Origin: Nonomuraea aurantiaca
GTDB taxonomy: Bacteria; Actinomycetota; Actinomycetes; Streptosporangiales; Streptosporangiaceae
Length of the DNA stretch: 64,000 nucleotides
Direction of reading: 5' to 3'
Assembly (NCBI RefSeq): GCF_020215705.1
Contig: NZ_JAIWNB010000010.1
Span: 124,001 to 188,000 of the forward strand
The notes below the pieces were generated by a model, which did not search any database, was not told the origin of the DNA, and saw only the letters and a program-made list of their open reading frames with translations. Position numbers and translations under genes: made by a program. Below, piece after piece: positions 34,579 to 43,427 of the stretch. The first letter of the stretch is position 1. Each line of letters starts with the position of its first letter.

Positions 34579-37500
34579 TTGCCTGCTCACTTGCTGTCCG
34601 CAGAGTCGACCGACCTGTTCGTCGGCACGGCGGAGCGACCGTACCAGGTGCTCAAGGTCACGCTGGAGCAGAGTGGGCAGGAGACGCCGCTCGACGTCCG
34701 CGGACCCGGGGTGTCCTGCGCGGCGCCGGTGAGCGTGCCGGCGGGGGTGGGCCCGGTCACCGTCGAGGTGCCGCTGGACGTCACCGTGCCGTACGGGACC
34801 GTGGTGCCCTGCGCCGTCACCTACGGCGACGCGTCGCTCGACGTCGAGGTCACGGCCGAGGAGCCGGGCTGGACGATGTACATGGTGTCGCACTTCCACT
34901 ACGACCCGGTCTGGTGGAACACGCAGGCCGCCTACACCAGCCCCTGGGAGCTGCTCTCGGTCGACTCCACCACCCGGCCGCTATGGGAGCACAACGCGTT
35001 CGCGCTGGTCGAGGCGCATATCGAGCTGGCGTTGCGCGATCCCGACTACCGGTTCGTGCTGGCCGAGGTCGACTATCTCAAGCCGTTCTTCGACACCCAC
35101 CCCGAGCGCCGGGCCGACCTGCGCGCGCTGCTCGACGAGGGCCGGGTGGAGCTTCTCGGCGGGACCTACAACGAGCCGAACACCAACCTGACCGGCGCCG
35201 AGAGCACCATCCGCAACATCGTGTACGGCATCGGCTACCAGCGTGACATCCTCGGCGGCGATCCGCGTACGGCCTGGCAGCTCGACGTGTTCGGGCACGA
35301 CCCGCAGTTCCCCGGCTACCTGGCGGCGGCCGGGCTGACCGGCAGCGCGTGGGCGCGGGGGCCGTTCCACCAGTGGGGGCCGATCAGCAAGAACTTCAGG
35401 GAGGCCAAGAACGACGCCTCCCTGATGCAGTTCCCGAGCGAGTTCGAGTGGATCTCGCCGTCGGGACAGGGCGTGCTGACGCACTACATGCCCGCCCACT
35501 ACTCGGCGGGCTGGTGGATGGACTCCTCGCCGTCGCTGGAGGAGGCGACGCGGGCGACGTACGAGCTCTATCGCTCGCTGAAGCCGGTGGCCGCGACCCG
35601 GAACATCCTGCTGCCCGTCGGCACCGACTACACCCCGCCGAACAAGTGGGTGACCGACATCCACCGGACCTGGGCGGCTCGTTACGTCTGGCCCCGGTTC
35701 GTCTGCGGCACGCCGCGGGACTTCCTCGACGCGGTGCGCGGGGAAATATCGGCATTCAGCCCGCAGACCCGGGATATGAACCCCATCTACACCGGCAAAG
35801 ACGTCTCGTACATCGACACCAAGCAGGCCCAGCGCGCGGCCGAGGTGGCGGCGCTCGACGCCGAGCGGCTGTCGGCGTTCGCGTCGCTGCTGGGGCTGGG
35901 CGGCTACCCGCACACCGCGCTGGACAAGGTGTGGCGGCAGCTGGCGTACGGCGCGCACCACGACGGCATCACCGGCTCCGAGTCGGACCAGGTCTACATC
36001 GACCTGCTGACGGGCTGGCGCGAGGCGCACGACCTGGCCGCCGACGCCCGCGACCGCGCGCTGGACGCGCTGCTCGGCCAGATCTCGCTCCACGGCCGCA
36101 GCGTCGTGGTCACCAACACGCTGCCGTTCGCGCGTGACGGCCTGGTGCGGGTACGTCTCGCGCCGGGTGAGCGGGTGGAGACGGAGGTCCCGGCGGTCGA
36201 GGAGGACGGCACGCTGGTCTTCCTGGCCAAGGACGTGCCCTCGATGGGCTGGCGGACGTACCGGATCGTCGAGGGGCCGGCCGACACCTGGCAGCCGCTG
36301 CCCGGGACCACCTCGATCTCGAACGACCGGTGGCGCGTCGTCGCCGATCCGGCGCGGGGCGGCGGCCTGGAGTCGGTGTTCGACCGCGCCTCGGGCCGCG
36401 AACTGCTGTCGGGGCTCGGGAACGAGCTGCGGCTGTACGACGAATACCCGACACACCCCGACATGGGCGAGGGACCGTGGCACCTGCTGCCGACCGGTCA
36501 CGCCACCGGCTCCGGCGAGGCCGCCGCGCTGGCCGTACACGCCTCCCAGAGTCCCCTTGGACAGCGCCTGACCATCACCGGCCAGGTGGGCGAGGTGTCC
36601 TATGAGCAGATCGTCACGCTGTGGACGGGTTCGGACCGGGTCGAGTTCACCACCCGCGTGCTCGACTACACCGGCGCCGACCGGCTGCTCCGGGTCCGCT
36701 TCCCGGCGCACGTGACGGGCGCGCTGCCGGTCTCCGACGTGGCGGGCGCGGTGGTGGGGCGCGGGTTCGCACAGCCCGAGGTCGACACCGCCGAGCACCC
36801 GTGGACGCTCGACAACCCGGCCAACACCTGGTTCGGGCTGTCCACCACGGCCAGGGTGGACCTGGGCGAGGCGGGCGCGCGGGCGCTGGGGGTCGCCGAG
36901 GTGGTGGTGCCCACTCTGGAGGACGCGCCCGGGGCCCGTTCGCTGGTCGTGGCACTGGCCCGCGCGGGCGTGACCGCCACGACCTCGTCCGCCTCCGGGT
37001 CCCGGTACGGCTGGCTGGACGTCGACTCGAACCTGCCGGACGTACGCATCCTCCTGGGCGGCCCGGACACCAACCCGCTGGCCGCCGAGCTCCTCTCCCG
37101 CAGCGACCCGGCCTTCCTCGACGCGCTCAAGTCGGGGGCACCGCTGGTCTGGGTGCCCGCCGAACGGCCGCTGGCCGAGGTGTGGCAGCCCGGCGCCGAC
37201 CTACGTGACGTACGCGCGCTGCCCGCGCTCATCGTCGCCGGGCCGGTGGAGGCACTGGTCGCGGATCTGGCGGACGCGGTGATCTCCGCCGTTTGCCCGG
37301 TGGGTGAGGAAGTGCTGGAGTCTCGGACGGTCGCGCTGCTCACATATGGGTTGCCGGGGTTCGCGGTGGATTCCGCTGGGGCGTTGCATCTGTCGCTCAT
37401 GCGGTCCTGTACCGGGTGGCCGTCGGGGGTCTGGCTGGATCCGCCTCGGCGTACCGGCCCTGATGGGGCGGGGTTCCAGGTGCAGCACTGGACGCATGAG

Positions 37501-38763
37501 TTCTCGTACGCGCTGGCCGGCGGGGACGGCGACTGGCGGGCGTTGCGCCTGCCGGCGGCGGGACAGGAGTTCATCACGCCGCTGCTGGCGCGGGAGGTCG
37601 CGCCGGCCGCCGACGGCACGTTGCCCCAGGTGCACTCGCTCCTGCGGGTGGAGCCCGCCCGGGACGTCCTGCTCGGCACCATCAAGGCCACCGGCAACCC
37701 GCACGCCCACGGCCAGTCCCCCACCGACGGCCAGTCCGCCACCGGTGGCCTGTCCCCCACCGGCGGCGTCACCATCCGGCTCGTGGAGTCGACCGGACTC
37801 GGTTCGCGGGCCGCGATCGAGTCGCCGGTCCTGGACCTCGACGGCCTCATCCACGCCGACCTGCTGGAACGGCCCGGTGACCCGGTGACCACGCTCGACC
37901 TGGCCGGGGCCGAGGTCGCCACCTACCTCGCCCCCGCCCCGCCCCGGCCGGCGCGCCCCGACCTGGGCGCCACCGCCGAGCAGGCCCAGCCCGTCTACAG
38001 CCGCTACTGGCTGCACAACAAGGGGCCCGCGCCACTCGGCTACCTTCCGGTGTCGGTCGCCGTCACGCCCGGTCTCGTCACGCCCGACCGCATCGCGGCC
38101 GCGCAGGGGGCGGTCGAGGTGTCGGTCGTGGTGTCGTCCCACCTCGTCGACGCGCCGCACGAGGGCGTGGTGGACATCCGCGTCCCGGACGGCTGGAGCG
38201 CCACGCCCGCCCAGCGCGCCTTCCGCCTCGAACCCGGCGGCCACCTCCGCTTCCCCGTCACCGTCACACCCGCCCCCGGCCAGGGCCTGTACTTCGTCTC
38301 GGCCCGCACCTCGGTGGGCGGCCAGCTGGTGGAGGACGTCGCCACCGTCGCGCTGGGCGAGGCGCCCGAGCTGCCCGTCGAGGGCGCCGTCCCGAACATG
38401 AGGGACGCGTTCAACGGAACCAGGGCCACCGAGGGCCGCGCGACCGGCCTGTCCGTCACCGCCCTCACGGAGTCGCTCTCCCTCCGCCCCGGCGACCGCA
38501 CCTCACTCGTCGTACGGCTGGCGAACACCACCTCGGACGAGATACACGGCGAGTCGCAGCTCGCGGCCCCATGGGGTTCGTGGGAGCTCCTGCCCTCGGT
38601 CATCCAGGGCTTCACCGTGGCACCGGGCGAGACTGTCGACGTGTCGTTCCCCGTGGAGGTGCCCTACGACATGGCGGCCGGGCACTCCTGGGCACTGGCC
38701 AAGGTCATGTGGTACGGCCGCTGCCAGTACGCCCCCGCCGTCCGCTTGGAGGTAACCCGATGA
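34579..38763 (+). CDS. Alpha-mannosidase, glycoside hydrolase family 38
   Basis: 1394-aa enzyme hydrolysing alpha-mannosides. Start is a TTG at 34579 (MPAHLLSAES) with AAGGAG five bases upstream. GH38 catalytic domain begins at VSHFHYDPVWWN (metal His105 and Asp109); the nucleophile Asp236 lies in QLDVFGHDPQFPG; AYGAHHDGITGSESD holds a further metal His. Long beta-sandwich domains follow, and the C-terminus has a NEW3-like domain. No signal peptide. An 18-bp minisatellite (GQSPTD-type, 37711-37764) makes a Gly/Ser/Thr loop near residue 1050. First gene of an overlapping operon with a parvulin-like gene and a ROK kinase; two dyads precede it. Confidence 0.93.
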   Translation: MPAHLLSAESTDLFVGTAERPYQVLKVTLEQSGQETPLDVRGPGVSCAAPVSVPAGVGPVTVEVPLDVTVPYGTVVPCAVTYGDASLDVEVTAEEPGWTMYMVSHFHYDPVWWNTQAAYTSPWELLSVDSTTRPLWEHNAFALVEAHIELALRDPDYRFVLAEVDYLKPFFDTHPERRADLRALLDEGRVELLGGTYNEPNTNLTGAESTIRNIVYGIGYQRDILGGDPRTAWQLDVFGHDPQFPGYLAAAGLTGSAWARGPFHQWGPISKNFREAKNDASLMQFPSEFEWISPSGQGVLTHYMPAHYSAGWWMDSSPSLEEATRATYELYRSLKPVAATRNILLPVGTDYTPPNKWVTDIHRTWAARYVWPRFVCGTPRDFLDAVRGEISAFSPQTRDMNPIYTGKDVSYIDTKQAQRAAEVAALDAERLSAFASLLGLGGYPHTALDKVWRQLAYGAHHDGITGSESDQVYIDLLTGWREAHDLAADARDRALDALLGQISLHGRSVVVTNTLPFARDGLVRVRLAPGERVETEVPAVEEDGTLVFLAKDVPSMGWRTYRIVEGPADTWQPLPGTTSISNDRWRVVADPARGGGLESVFDRASGRELLSGLGNELRLYDEYPTHPDMGEGPWHLLPTGHATGSGEAAALAVHASQSPLGQRLTITGQVGEVSYEQIVTLWTGSDRVEFTTRVLDYTGADRLLRVRFPAHVTGALPVSDVAGAVVGRGFAQPEVDTAEHPWTLDNPANTWFGLSTTARVDLGEAGARALGVAEVVVPTLEDAPGARSLVVALARAGVTATTSSASGSRYGWLDVDSNLPDVRILLGGPDTNPLAAELLSRSDPAFLDALKSGAPLVWVPAERPLAEVWQPGADLRDVRALPALIVAGPVEALVADLADAVISAVCPVGEEVLESRTVALLTYGLPGFAVDSAGALHLSLMRSCTGWPSGVWLDPPRRTGPDGAGFQVQHWTHEFSYALAGGDGDWRALRLPAAGQEFITPLLAREVAPAADGTLPQVHSLLRVEPARDVLLGTIKATGNPHAHGQSPTDGQSATGGLSPTGGVTIRLVESTGLGSRAAIESPVLDLDGLIHADLLERPGDPVTTLDLAGAEVATYLAPAPPRPARPDLGATAEQAQPVYSRYWLHNKGPAPLGYLPVSVAVTPGLVTPDRIAAAQGAVEVSVVVSSHLVDAPHEGVVDIRVPDGWSATPAQRAFRLEPGGHLRFPVTVTPAPGQGLYFVSARTSVGGQLVEDVATVALGEAPELPVEGAVPNMRDAFNGTRATEGRATGLSVTALTESLSLRPGDRTSLVVRLANTTSDEIHGESQLAAPWGSWELLPSVIQGFTVAPGETVDVSFPVEVPYDMAAGHSWALAKVMWYGRCQYAPAVRLEVTR
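37711..37764 (+). repeat. 18-bp in-frame minisatellite in the mannosidase gene
   Basis: Three units (37711, 37729, 37747) coding GQSPTD, GQSATG and GLSPTG, a flexible surface loop in the GH38 protein. Confidence 0.8.
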
Positions 38764-39710
38764 ACCACGCTCTCACCGATACGGCGGGCGGTCCCGTACA
38801 GGAGAAACGCGCCACCACTGGGACGGGTAGTCCCGTACGGGAACTGCCCGGCGCGACCGGGACGGCTGGCCCCGTACGGGAGCGGCCCGCCGCGACCGGG
38901 GCGGCCACCGCGCCCGACATCGGCGCGGTGATCGGCTGGGTCGGCGGGCGGCCGATCTCCCGTGAGCCGCTGGACCGGCGGGTCCGTGAGCTGCGCGACA
39001 GCCCGCTCAGCGCGGCGCTGCCGCAGCCGGGCAGCTCCGAGGACCGGCAGCTGGCCAGGTGGCTGACGCAGGTGATCCTCACCGAGGCGCTGTGCGAGGA
39101 CGAGGCCGCGGCTCGCGGGCTGTCGCCGGTGGAGGTCGGGCGGCTCGACCCGCTGGCCGCCGTGGAGCTGGGGTCGATCAACGCCTCCGCCTACAACGGG
39201 AGCCCGTGGGTCCGCGCGCTGTTCGAGCACCTGACGGCCACGGTCGAGGTACCACCGGAGTGGCGTTCGCCGACGAGGGCACAGGGGGCGGCACAGACGA
39301 CAGCGGACGGGGCGGCGCAGGCGACGGCGCAGGGGGTGGCGTGGCATGTCGTACGCCATCGGGTGTTCGCCGACCGCGCCGAGGCGGCCGCCGCCACGGC
39401 CGACGATCTGGAACCGCTGGGGCCGGTGACGCTGGGCTCCCTGCCCGCGGCGATCGCCGACGCCATCCCGCGCCGCCCGTACGGGATGCTCGTCGGTCCG
39501 GTCGAGGACGCCCTGGGCTGGCACGTAGCGGTGGCCCATCCGGCGCCTACCCCATCCCCCTCCCCCGGTGCGGTCTCGCAGCGGGAAGCGGCGCGGCGCC
39601 GGATGTTCGCGCGGTGGCTCGACGAGTCGCGGGCCGCCAAGGTCGAACTCGTGCCCGGACTGGAACATCCTGGCGATCCCCGCCAGCCCGACAACCACCA
39701 CAAACACTGA
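38760..39710 (+). CDS. Parvulin/SurA-like peptidyl-prolyl isomerase family protein
   Basis: 316-aa protein whose ATG overlaps the mannosidase stop (ATGA). After a repetitive N-terminus (three 13-residue repeats, residues 10-48) comes a SurA-N-like helical part (GWVGGRPISREPLDRRVREL ... LTQVILTEALCEDEAAARG, about 60-120), and a parvulin-like C-terminal part (VRHRVFADRAEAA ... LGPVTLGSLPAAIADAI ... YGMLVGPVEDALGWHVAVA, about 190-270). It ends in a His-rich PGDPRQPDNHHKH tail. No signal peptide, so it is cytosolic, unlike true SurA. Catalytic competence is doubtful. The role may be folding or assembly of the large mannosidase encoded just upstream (inference). Confidence 0.72.
   Translation: MNHALTDTAGGPVQEKRATTGTGSPVRELPGATGTAGPVRERPAATGAATAPDIGAVIGWVGGRPISREPLDRRVRELRDSPLSAALPQPGSSEDRQLARWLTQVILTEALCEDEAAARGLSPVEVGRLDPLAAVELGSINASAYNGSPWVRALFEHLTATVEVPPEWRSPTRAQGAAQTTADGAAQATAQGVAWHVVRHRVFADRAEAAAATADDLEPLGPVTLGSLPAAIADAIPRRPYGMLVGPVEDALGWHVAVAHPAPTPSPSPGAVSQREAARRRMFARWLDESRAAKVELVPGLEHPGDPRQPDNHHKH
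38787..38903 (+). repeat. 39-bp in-frame minisatellite in the parvulin-like gene
   Basis: Three units (38787, 38826, 38865) coding GGPVQEKRATTGT, GSPVRELPGATGT and AGPVRERPAATGA at the N-terminus. Confidence 0.85.
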
Positions 39711-40741
39711 TGGCCTGCGTACTCGCCATCGACATCGGGGGAACCAAGCTCGCCGCCGCGCTGGTGGACGAGGCGGGTTCCATGCTGCGTTCCGCGACCC
39801 GGCCCACGCCGCGGACGGAGGTCATGGTCGCCCTGGCGGCTCTGGTCGAGGAGGTGACCGGAGGCGGCCCGGCGCCGGAGGCGGTCGGGATCGGCTGTGC
39901 CGGCCCGCTGGACCTGGCCGCCGGGACCGTCAGCCCCGTCAACATGCCCAGCTGGCGCGGCTTCCCGCTGCGTGAGGAGGTCCGCGCGCTGACCGGCCTG
40001 CCGACCATGCTGGCGGGTGACGCGCAGTGCATGGCGCTCGGGGAGCACTGGCTGGGCGCGGGGCGCGGGAGTTCTTCGCTGCTCGGGATCGTGGTGTCCA
40101 CCGGGATCGGCGGTGGCCTGGTGATCGACGGCGTCCCGCTCCTGGGCCCCAACGGAAATGCCGGACATGTCGGTCACATGACCATCGACCCGTACGGCGA
40201 GCGCTGCGAGTGCGGCGGGCGCGGCTGCGTCGAGCACTACTCCAGCGGCCCGAACCTGGCCCGCTGGGCGCTGGCCAACGGCTGGACCCCAGGCCGACCT
40301 AACGGGCTGGACGGCACAGCCGACAGACTGGACGGCACGGCCGACGAGCGGAACGGCGCGGCTGACACACGGGTGGGCACGGCCGACGCAAGGAACAGCG
40401 TGGCCGACGCGCCGAATGGCACGGCCGACGCGCGGGCGCTGGCGCGGGACGCGGCAGGTGGGGATCCTGTGGCGGTGGCGGCGTTCGAACGGGGTGCCAG
40501 GGCGCTCGCCGGCATGATCGCCTCGACCGCGGCCGCGGTCGAACTCACCAAGGTGGTCATCGGCGGCGGCGTCTCAGCGGCGGGACCGGTCCTGTTCGAC
40601 CCGTTGGCGCGGGCGCTGGACGACGTGGCCGGGCTGGCGTTCGTCAGGGCGGTGAAGGTGGAGCCGACCACCCTGGGCGTACGGGCCGGACTCGCCGGAG
40701 CCGCGAAGCTCGCCTGGAGCCAGTCCCGTACGGTCGCCTGA
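39710..40741 (+). CDS. ROK family sugar kinase
   Basis: 343-aa sugar kinase. ATG 39710 shares a base with the upstream stop (TGATG). ATP-binding start MACVLAIDIGGTKLAAAL, DxGxG-type loop in VVSTGIGGGLVIDG, zinc-binding CECGGRGCVEHYSSG, and GGGVSAAG near the C-terminus. No N-terminal helix-turn-helix, so it is a kinase rather than a NagC-type repressor. Residues about 202-243 are six copies of a heptapeptide (GTADRLD, GTADERN, ...) from a 21-bp minisatellite inserted after the zinc motif. Probably phosphorylates mannose or a similar sugar released by the mannosidase. Confidence 0.9.
   Translation: MACVLAIDIGGTKLAAALVDEAGSMLRSATRPTPRTEVMVALAALVEEVTGGGPAPEAVGIGCAGPLDLAAGTVSPVNMPSWRGFPLREEVRALTGLPTMLAGDAQCMALGEHWLGAGRGSSSLLGIVVSTGIGGGLVIDGVPLLGPNGNAGHVGHMTIDPYGERCECGGRGCVEHYSSGPNLARWALANGWTPGRPNGLDGTADRLDGTADERNGAADTRVGTADARNSVADAPNGTADARALARDAAGGDPVAVAAFERGARALAGMIASTAAAVELTKVVIGGGVSAAGPVLFDPLARALDDVAGLAFVRAVKVEPTTLGVRAGLAGAAKLAWSQSRTVA
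40313..40438 (+). repeat. 21-bp in-frame minisatellite in the ROK kinase gene
   Basis: Six contiguous 21-base units coding GTADRLD, GTADERN, GAADTRV, GTADARN, SVADAPN and GTADARA. Confidence 0.88.
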
Positions 40742-40786
40742 GAAGTTCAGGTACGGCCGCCTGAGACGCTCAGGCGGCCGGGTGGG

Positions 40787-40972
40787 CTATTCGCGCTCGG
40801 CCGTCTGGGCCGCGGCGCGCCGCTCGAGGATGCGGCGAGTGAACGGGATGACCTCCACGACGCGCGCCCCGAGGTAGGCGCCCAGGAAGGCGAGCACCAC
40901 CAGCATGACCGGGCTGGTGGCGAACCCGTTCATGGTCACGAAGGCATACAGAACCGAATCAAGCGGCGCCAT
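40787..40972 (-). CDS. Small membrane protein of unknown function
   Basis: 61-aa protein. ATG 40972 (MAPLDSVLYAFVTMNG) has GGGAG eight bases upstream, which also forms a GGAGTACTCC palindrome (40975-40984). One strong hydrophobic segment (SPVMLVVLAFLGAYLGARVV) followed by a basic amphipathic stretch RRILERRAAAQ. I do not recognise the family. Convergent with the ROK kinase; 46 bases separate the two stops. Confidence 0.6.
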   Translation of the reverse strand: MAPLDSVLYAFVTMNGFATSPVMLVVLAFLGAYLGARVVEVIPFTRRILERRAAAQTAERE

Positions 40973-41044
40973 AAGGAGTACTCCCGGAGAACGGATGAGC
41001 GGCAAGGCCCACAGCGTAACCGGACATTACTTATGCTTGTGCGC

Positions 41045-41071
41045 AAAAGGGCGGCTTCATACCGCCCTTTT
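41045..41071. terminator. Strong bidirectional intrinsic terminator
   Basis: Perfect 10-bp inverted repeat AAAAGGGCGG/CCGCCCTTTT with a 7-base loop; A-tract on one side and T-tract on the other, so it works on both strands. It ends purN-purH transcription on the minus strand. Confidence 0.85.
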
Positions 41072-41078
41072 ACCCTGG

Positions 41079-41183
41079 ACCGTGAGTGGAAGTGGCGCGT
41101 TGGACTCTCAAGAGAAGGAGTGACGCGCCACCGTGAAGTAGACCGTCAGTGGAAGAAGTGGCGCGTCCCCGTGAAGTAAAGCG
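41079..41183. repeat. 38-bp tandem duplication of the purH 3' end
   Basis: Copy 1 (41146-41183) is the end of purH; copy 2 (41108-41145) follows directly and, read on the minus strand, would code TVYFTVARHSFS-stop against the real ALYFTGTRHFFH-stop. A truncated third copy (AGTGGAAGTGGCGCGT) lies at about 41084-41099. Confidence 0.8.
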
Positions 41184-42687
41184 CCACGCCCGCCTTCTCC
41201 GCCGCCTCGATGACCAGTTGGTCGCGGACCGATCCGCCGGGCTCCACAACGGCCTTGACGCCCGCCTCGATGAGCACCTCCAGCCCGTCGGGGAACGGGA
41301 AGAACGCGTCCGAGGCCGCCACCGACCCCTTGGCCCGCGCGTCGGCGCGGCTCACCGCCAGGCGGCAGGAGTCGACCCGGTTGACCTGCCCCATCCCGAC
41401 GCCCACGGTCGCCCCGCCGGACGCCAGCAGGATGGCGTTGGACTTGACCGAGCGGCAGGCCCGCCAGGCGAACGCCAGGTCGGCCAGCATCTCGTCGGAG
41501 ACCGGCTCGCCCGCCTTGAGCTGCCACTGCTCCGGCGCGTCGCCGGGCGCGTCGACCCGGTCGCTCTGCTGGACGAGCAGGCCGCCGTCGATCCGGCGGA
41601 ACTCGGCGGGGTTGGCCGGGCCCGAGGGACAGATCAGCAGGCGGACGTTCTTCTTCTGCGTCAGTACGGCCAGCGCCTCGGGCTCGTAGGACGGCGCCAC
41701 GACGACCTCGGTGAACACCTCGGCGATCTGCCGGGCCAGCTCGGCCGTGACGGCCCCGTTGACCGCGATGACGCCCCCGTACGCCGAGACCGGGTCACAG
41801 GCGTGCGCCTTGCGGTGCGCGTCGGCGACGTCGGAGCCGATGGCGATGCCACACGGGTTCTGGTGCTTGATGATCGCGACGCAGGGGTCGGCGAAGTCCC
41901 AGGCCGCCCGCCAGGCCGCGTCGGCGTCGAGGTAGTTGTTGTAGGACATCTCCTTGCCGTGCACCTGCTCGGCGTTGGCCAAGCCGTCGAGGCCGCCGGT
42001 GTAGAGGGCGGCGGACTGATGCGGGTTCTCCCCGTAGCGCAGGGTCGACTTGCGCTTCCAGGTGGCGCCCATGAACGAGGGCCAGCCGTCGTCGACCCGG
42101 TAGGAGTTGGCGAACCAGGACGCCACGGCCACGTCGTACGAGGCCGTGTGGGCGTAGGCGATGCCCGCCAGCCGCCGGCGTTCGGTCAGCGTGAAGCCGC
42201 CCTCGCCGAGCGCGCCCACCACGTCGCCGTAGAAGCGGGGGTCGACCACGACGGCGCAGGTGCTGTGGTTCTTGGCGGCGCCGCGGATCATCGCGGGCCC
42301 GCCGATGTCGATCTGCTCGACGCACTCCTCGTCGGACGCGCCGGAGGCCACCGTCTGCTCGAACGGGTAGAGGTTGACCACCACCAGCTGGAACGGGTCG
42401 ATCTCCAGCTCGTCGAGCTGGGCCACGTGGTGCGGCTTGGTGAGGTCGGCCAGCAGCCCGGCGTGTACGCGCGGGTGGAGGGTCTTGACCCGGCCGTCGA
42501 GGCACTCGGGGAACCCGGTCAGCTGCTCGACCTTGGTGACGGGGATGCCGTAGGAGGCGATGGCGGCGGCGGTGCCGCCCGTTGACACGATCTCCACCCC
42601 CGCGCCGTCGAGAGCCCTGGCCAGCTCCTCCAGCCCGGACTTGTCGTACACCGCGATCAGCGCGCGCCGGATGGCGATGCGAGTCAC
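41146..42687 (-). CDS. purH: Bifunctional AICAR transformylase/IMP cyclohydrolase
   Basis: Final two steps of de novo purine synthesis: formylation of AICAR and ring closure to IMP. 513 aa from GTG 42687 (MTRIAIRRALIAVYDKSG), with GGGGA seven bases upstream. MGS-like cyclohydrolase domain 1-200 (VEIVSTGGTAAAI; DGRVKTLHPRVHAGLL) and transformylase domain 200-513 (RYGENPHQSA; catalytic Lys-His in VAIIKHQNPCGIA). The start overlaps the purN stop by four bases, so the two are coupled. The last 38 bases are tandemly duplicated after the stop codon. Confidence 0.97.
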   Translation of the reverse strand: MTRIAIRRALIAVYDKSGLEELARALDGAGVEIVSTGGTAAAIASYGIPVTKVEQLTGFPECLDGRVKTLHPRVHAGLLADLTKPHHVAQLDELEIDPFQLVVVNLYPFEQTVASGASDEECVEQIDIGGPAMIRGAAKNHSTCAVVVDPRFYGDVVGALGEGGFTLTERRRLAGIAYAHTASYDVAVASWFANSYRVDDGWPSFMGATWKRKSTLRYGENPHQSAALYTGGLDGLANAEQVHGKEMSYNNYLDADAAWRAAWDFADPCVAIIKHQNPCGIAIGSDVADAHRKAHACDPVSAYGGVIAVNGAVTAELARQIAEVFTEVVVAPSYEPEALAVLTQKKNVRLLICPSGPANPAEFRRIDGGLLVQQSDRVDAPGDAPEQWQLKAGEPVSDEMLADLAFAWRACRSVKSNAILLASGGATVGVGMGQVNRVDSCRLAVSRADARAKGSVAASDAFFPFPDGLEVLIEAGVKAVVEPGGSVRDQLVIEAAEKAGVALYFTGTRHFFH

Positions 42688-43352
42688 TTCGATTCCCCTT
42701 CTGATTGGTTACCGATGCGAACGGTCTGTCCGCCGACCTCTGGTCGGTCACCGATACGGACGGTCCGTCCGCTGACCGTCCAGCCCTCACGGACCATCCG
42801 GCCGACGATCTCGACGAGCAGGCGGCGCTCGACGGTCTTGATGCGCTCGTGCAGAACCGCCTCGTCGTCATCCGGCAGTACGGCCACGGCCTCCTGAGCG
42901 ACGATCGGCCCGCTGTCGACGCCGGCGTCGGCCAGCATGACCGTGCAGCCCGTCACCTTGACCCCGTGGGCGAGCGCGTCACGCACCCCGTGCGCTCCCG
43001 GGAAGGAGGGCAGCAGCGCGGGATGGGTGTTGAGCACCGGGAACGCGTCGAGCGTCGGGGCGCCGATGATCTTCATGAAGCCCGCCGACACCACGAGGTC
43101 GGGTTCGTAGGAAGCGATCCGGTTCGCGAGCGCGATATTCCACTCTGACCGCTTCTCGTAATCACCCAGTTTCTCGACGAAAGTAGGGACGTCAGCCCGC
43201 GACGCCCGAGCCAGTCCCTCGATCCCGTCCCTGTCCGCGCCGACGGCCACCACGCGGGCGCCGTAGGACGGGTCGGCCGAAGCGTCCAGCAGGGCCTGTA
43301 GGTTTGTTCCAGAGCCGGACACGAGGACGACGAGCCGCCCAGCCTTTGACAC
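42684..43352 (-). CDS. purN: Phosphoribosylglycinamide formyltransferase
   Basis: Transfers formyl from 10-formyl-THF to GAR in purine synthesis. GTG 43352 (MSKAGRLVVLVSGSGTNLQ) has GGAG five bases upstream; longer frames upstream belong to antisense of other genes. Key residues: SGSGTNLQALL phosphate loop, catalytic Asn-His in VLNTHPALLPSFPGAHG, and Asp in DAGVDSGPIVAQ. 222 aa, about 15-20 longer than usual because of a C-terminal tail containing a duplicated 13-residue motif (TVRIGDRPEVGG / TVRIGNQSEG). Operon purN-purH. Confidence 0.95.
   Translation of the reverse strand: MSKAGRLVVLVSGSGTNLQALLDASADPSYGARVVAVGADRDGIEGLARASRADVPTFVEKLGDYEKRSEWNIALANRIASYEPDLVVSAGFMKIIGAPTLDAFPVLNTHPALLPSFPGAHGVRDALAHGVKVTGCTVMLADAGVDSGPIVAQEAVAVLPDDDEAVLHERIKTVERRLLVEIVGRMVREGWTVSGRTVRIGDRPEVGGQTVRIGNQSEGESK
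42711..42773 (-). repeat. 39-bp repeat in the purN C-terminal tail
   Basis: Near-identical 24-base blocks at 42711-42734 and 42750-42773 (39-base period) code TVRIGNQ/TVRIGDR in the extended C-terminus. Confidence 0.75.
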
Positions 43353-43427
43353 GCGCACTCCAATGGGAAAACCGGGGTGGGGTTGCAAGCGTATCCGCTC
43401 TTCGTCCGGCGACGCAGAGGAGGTCAG

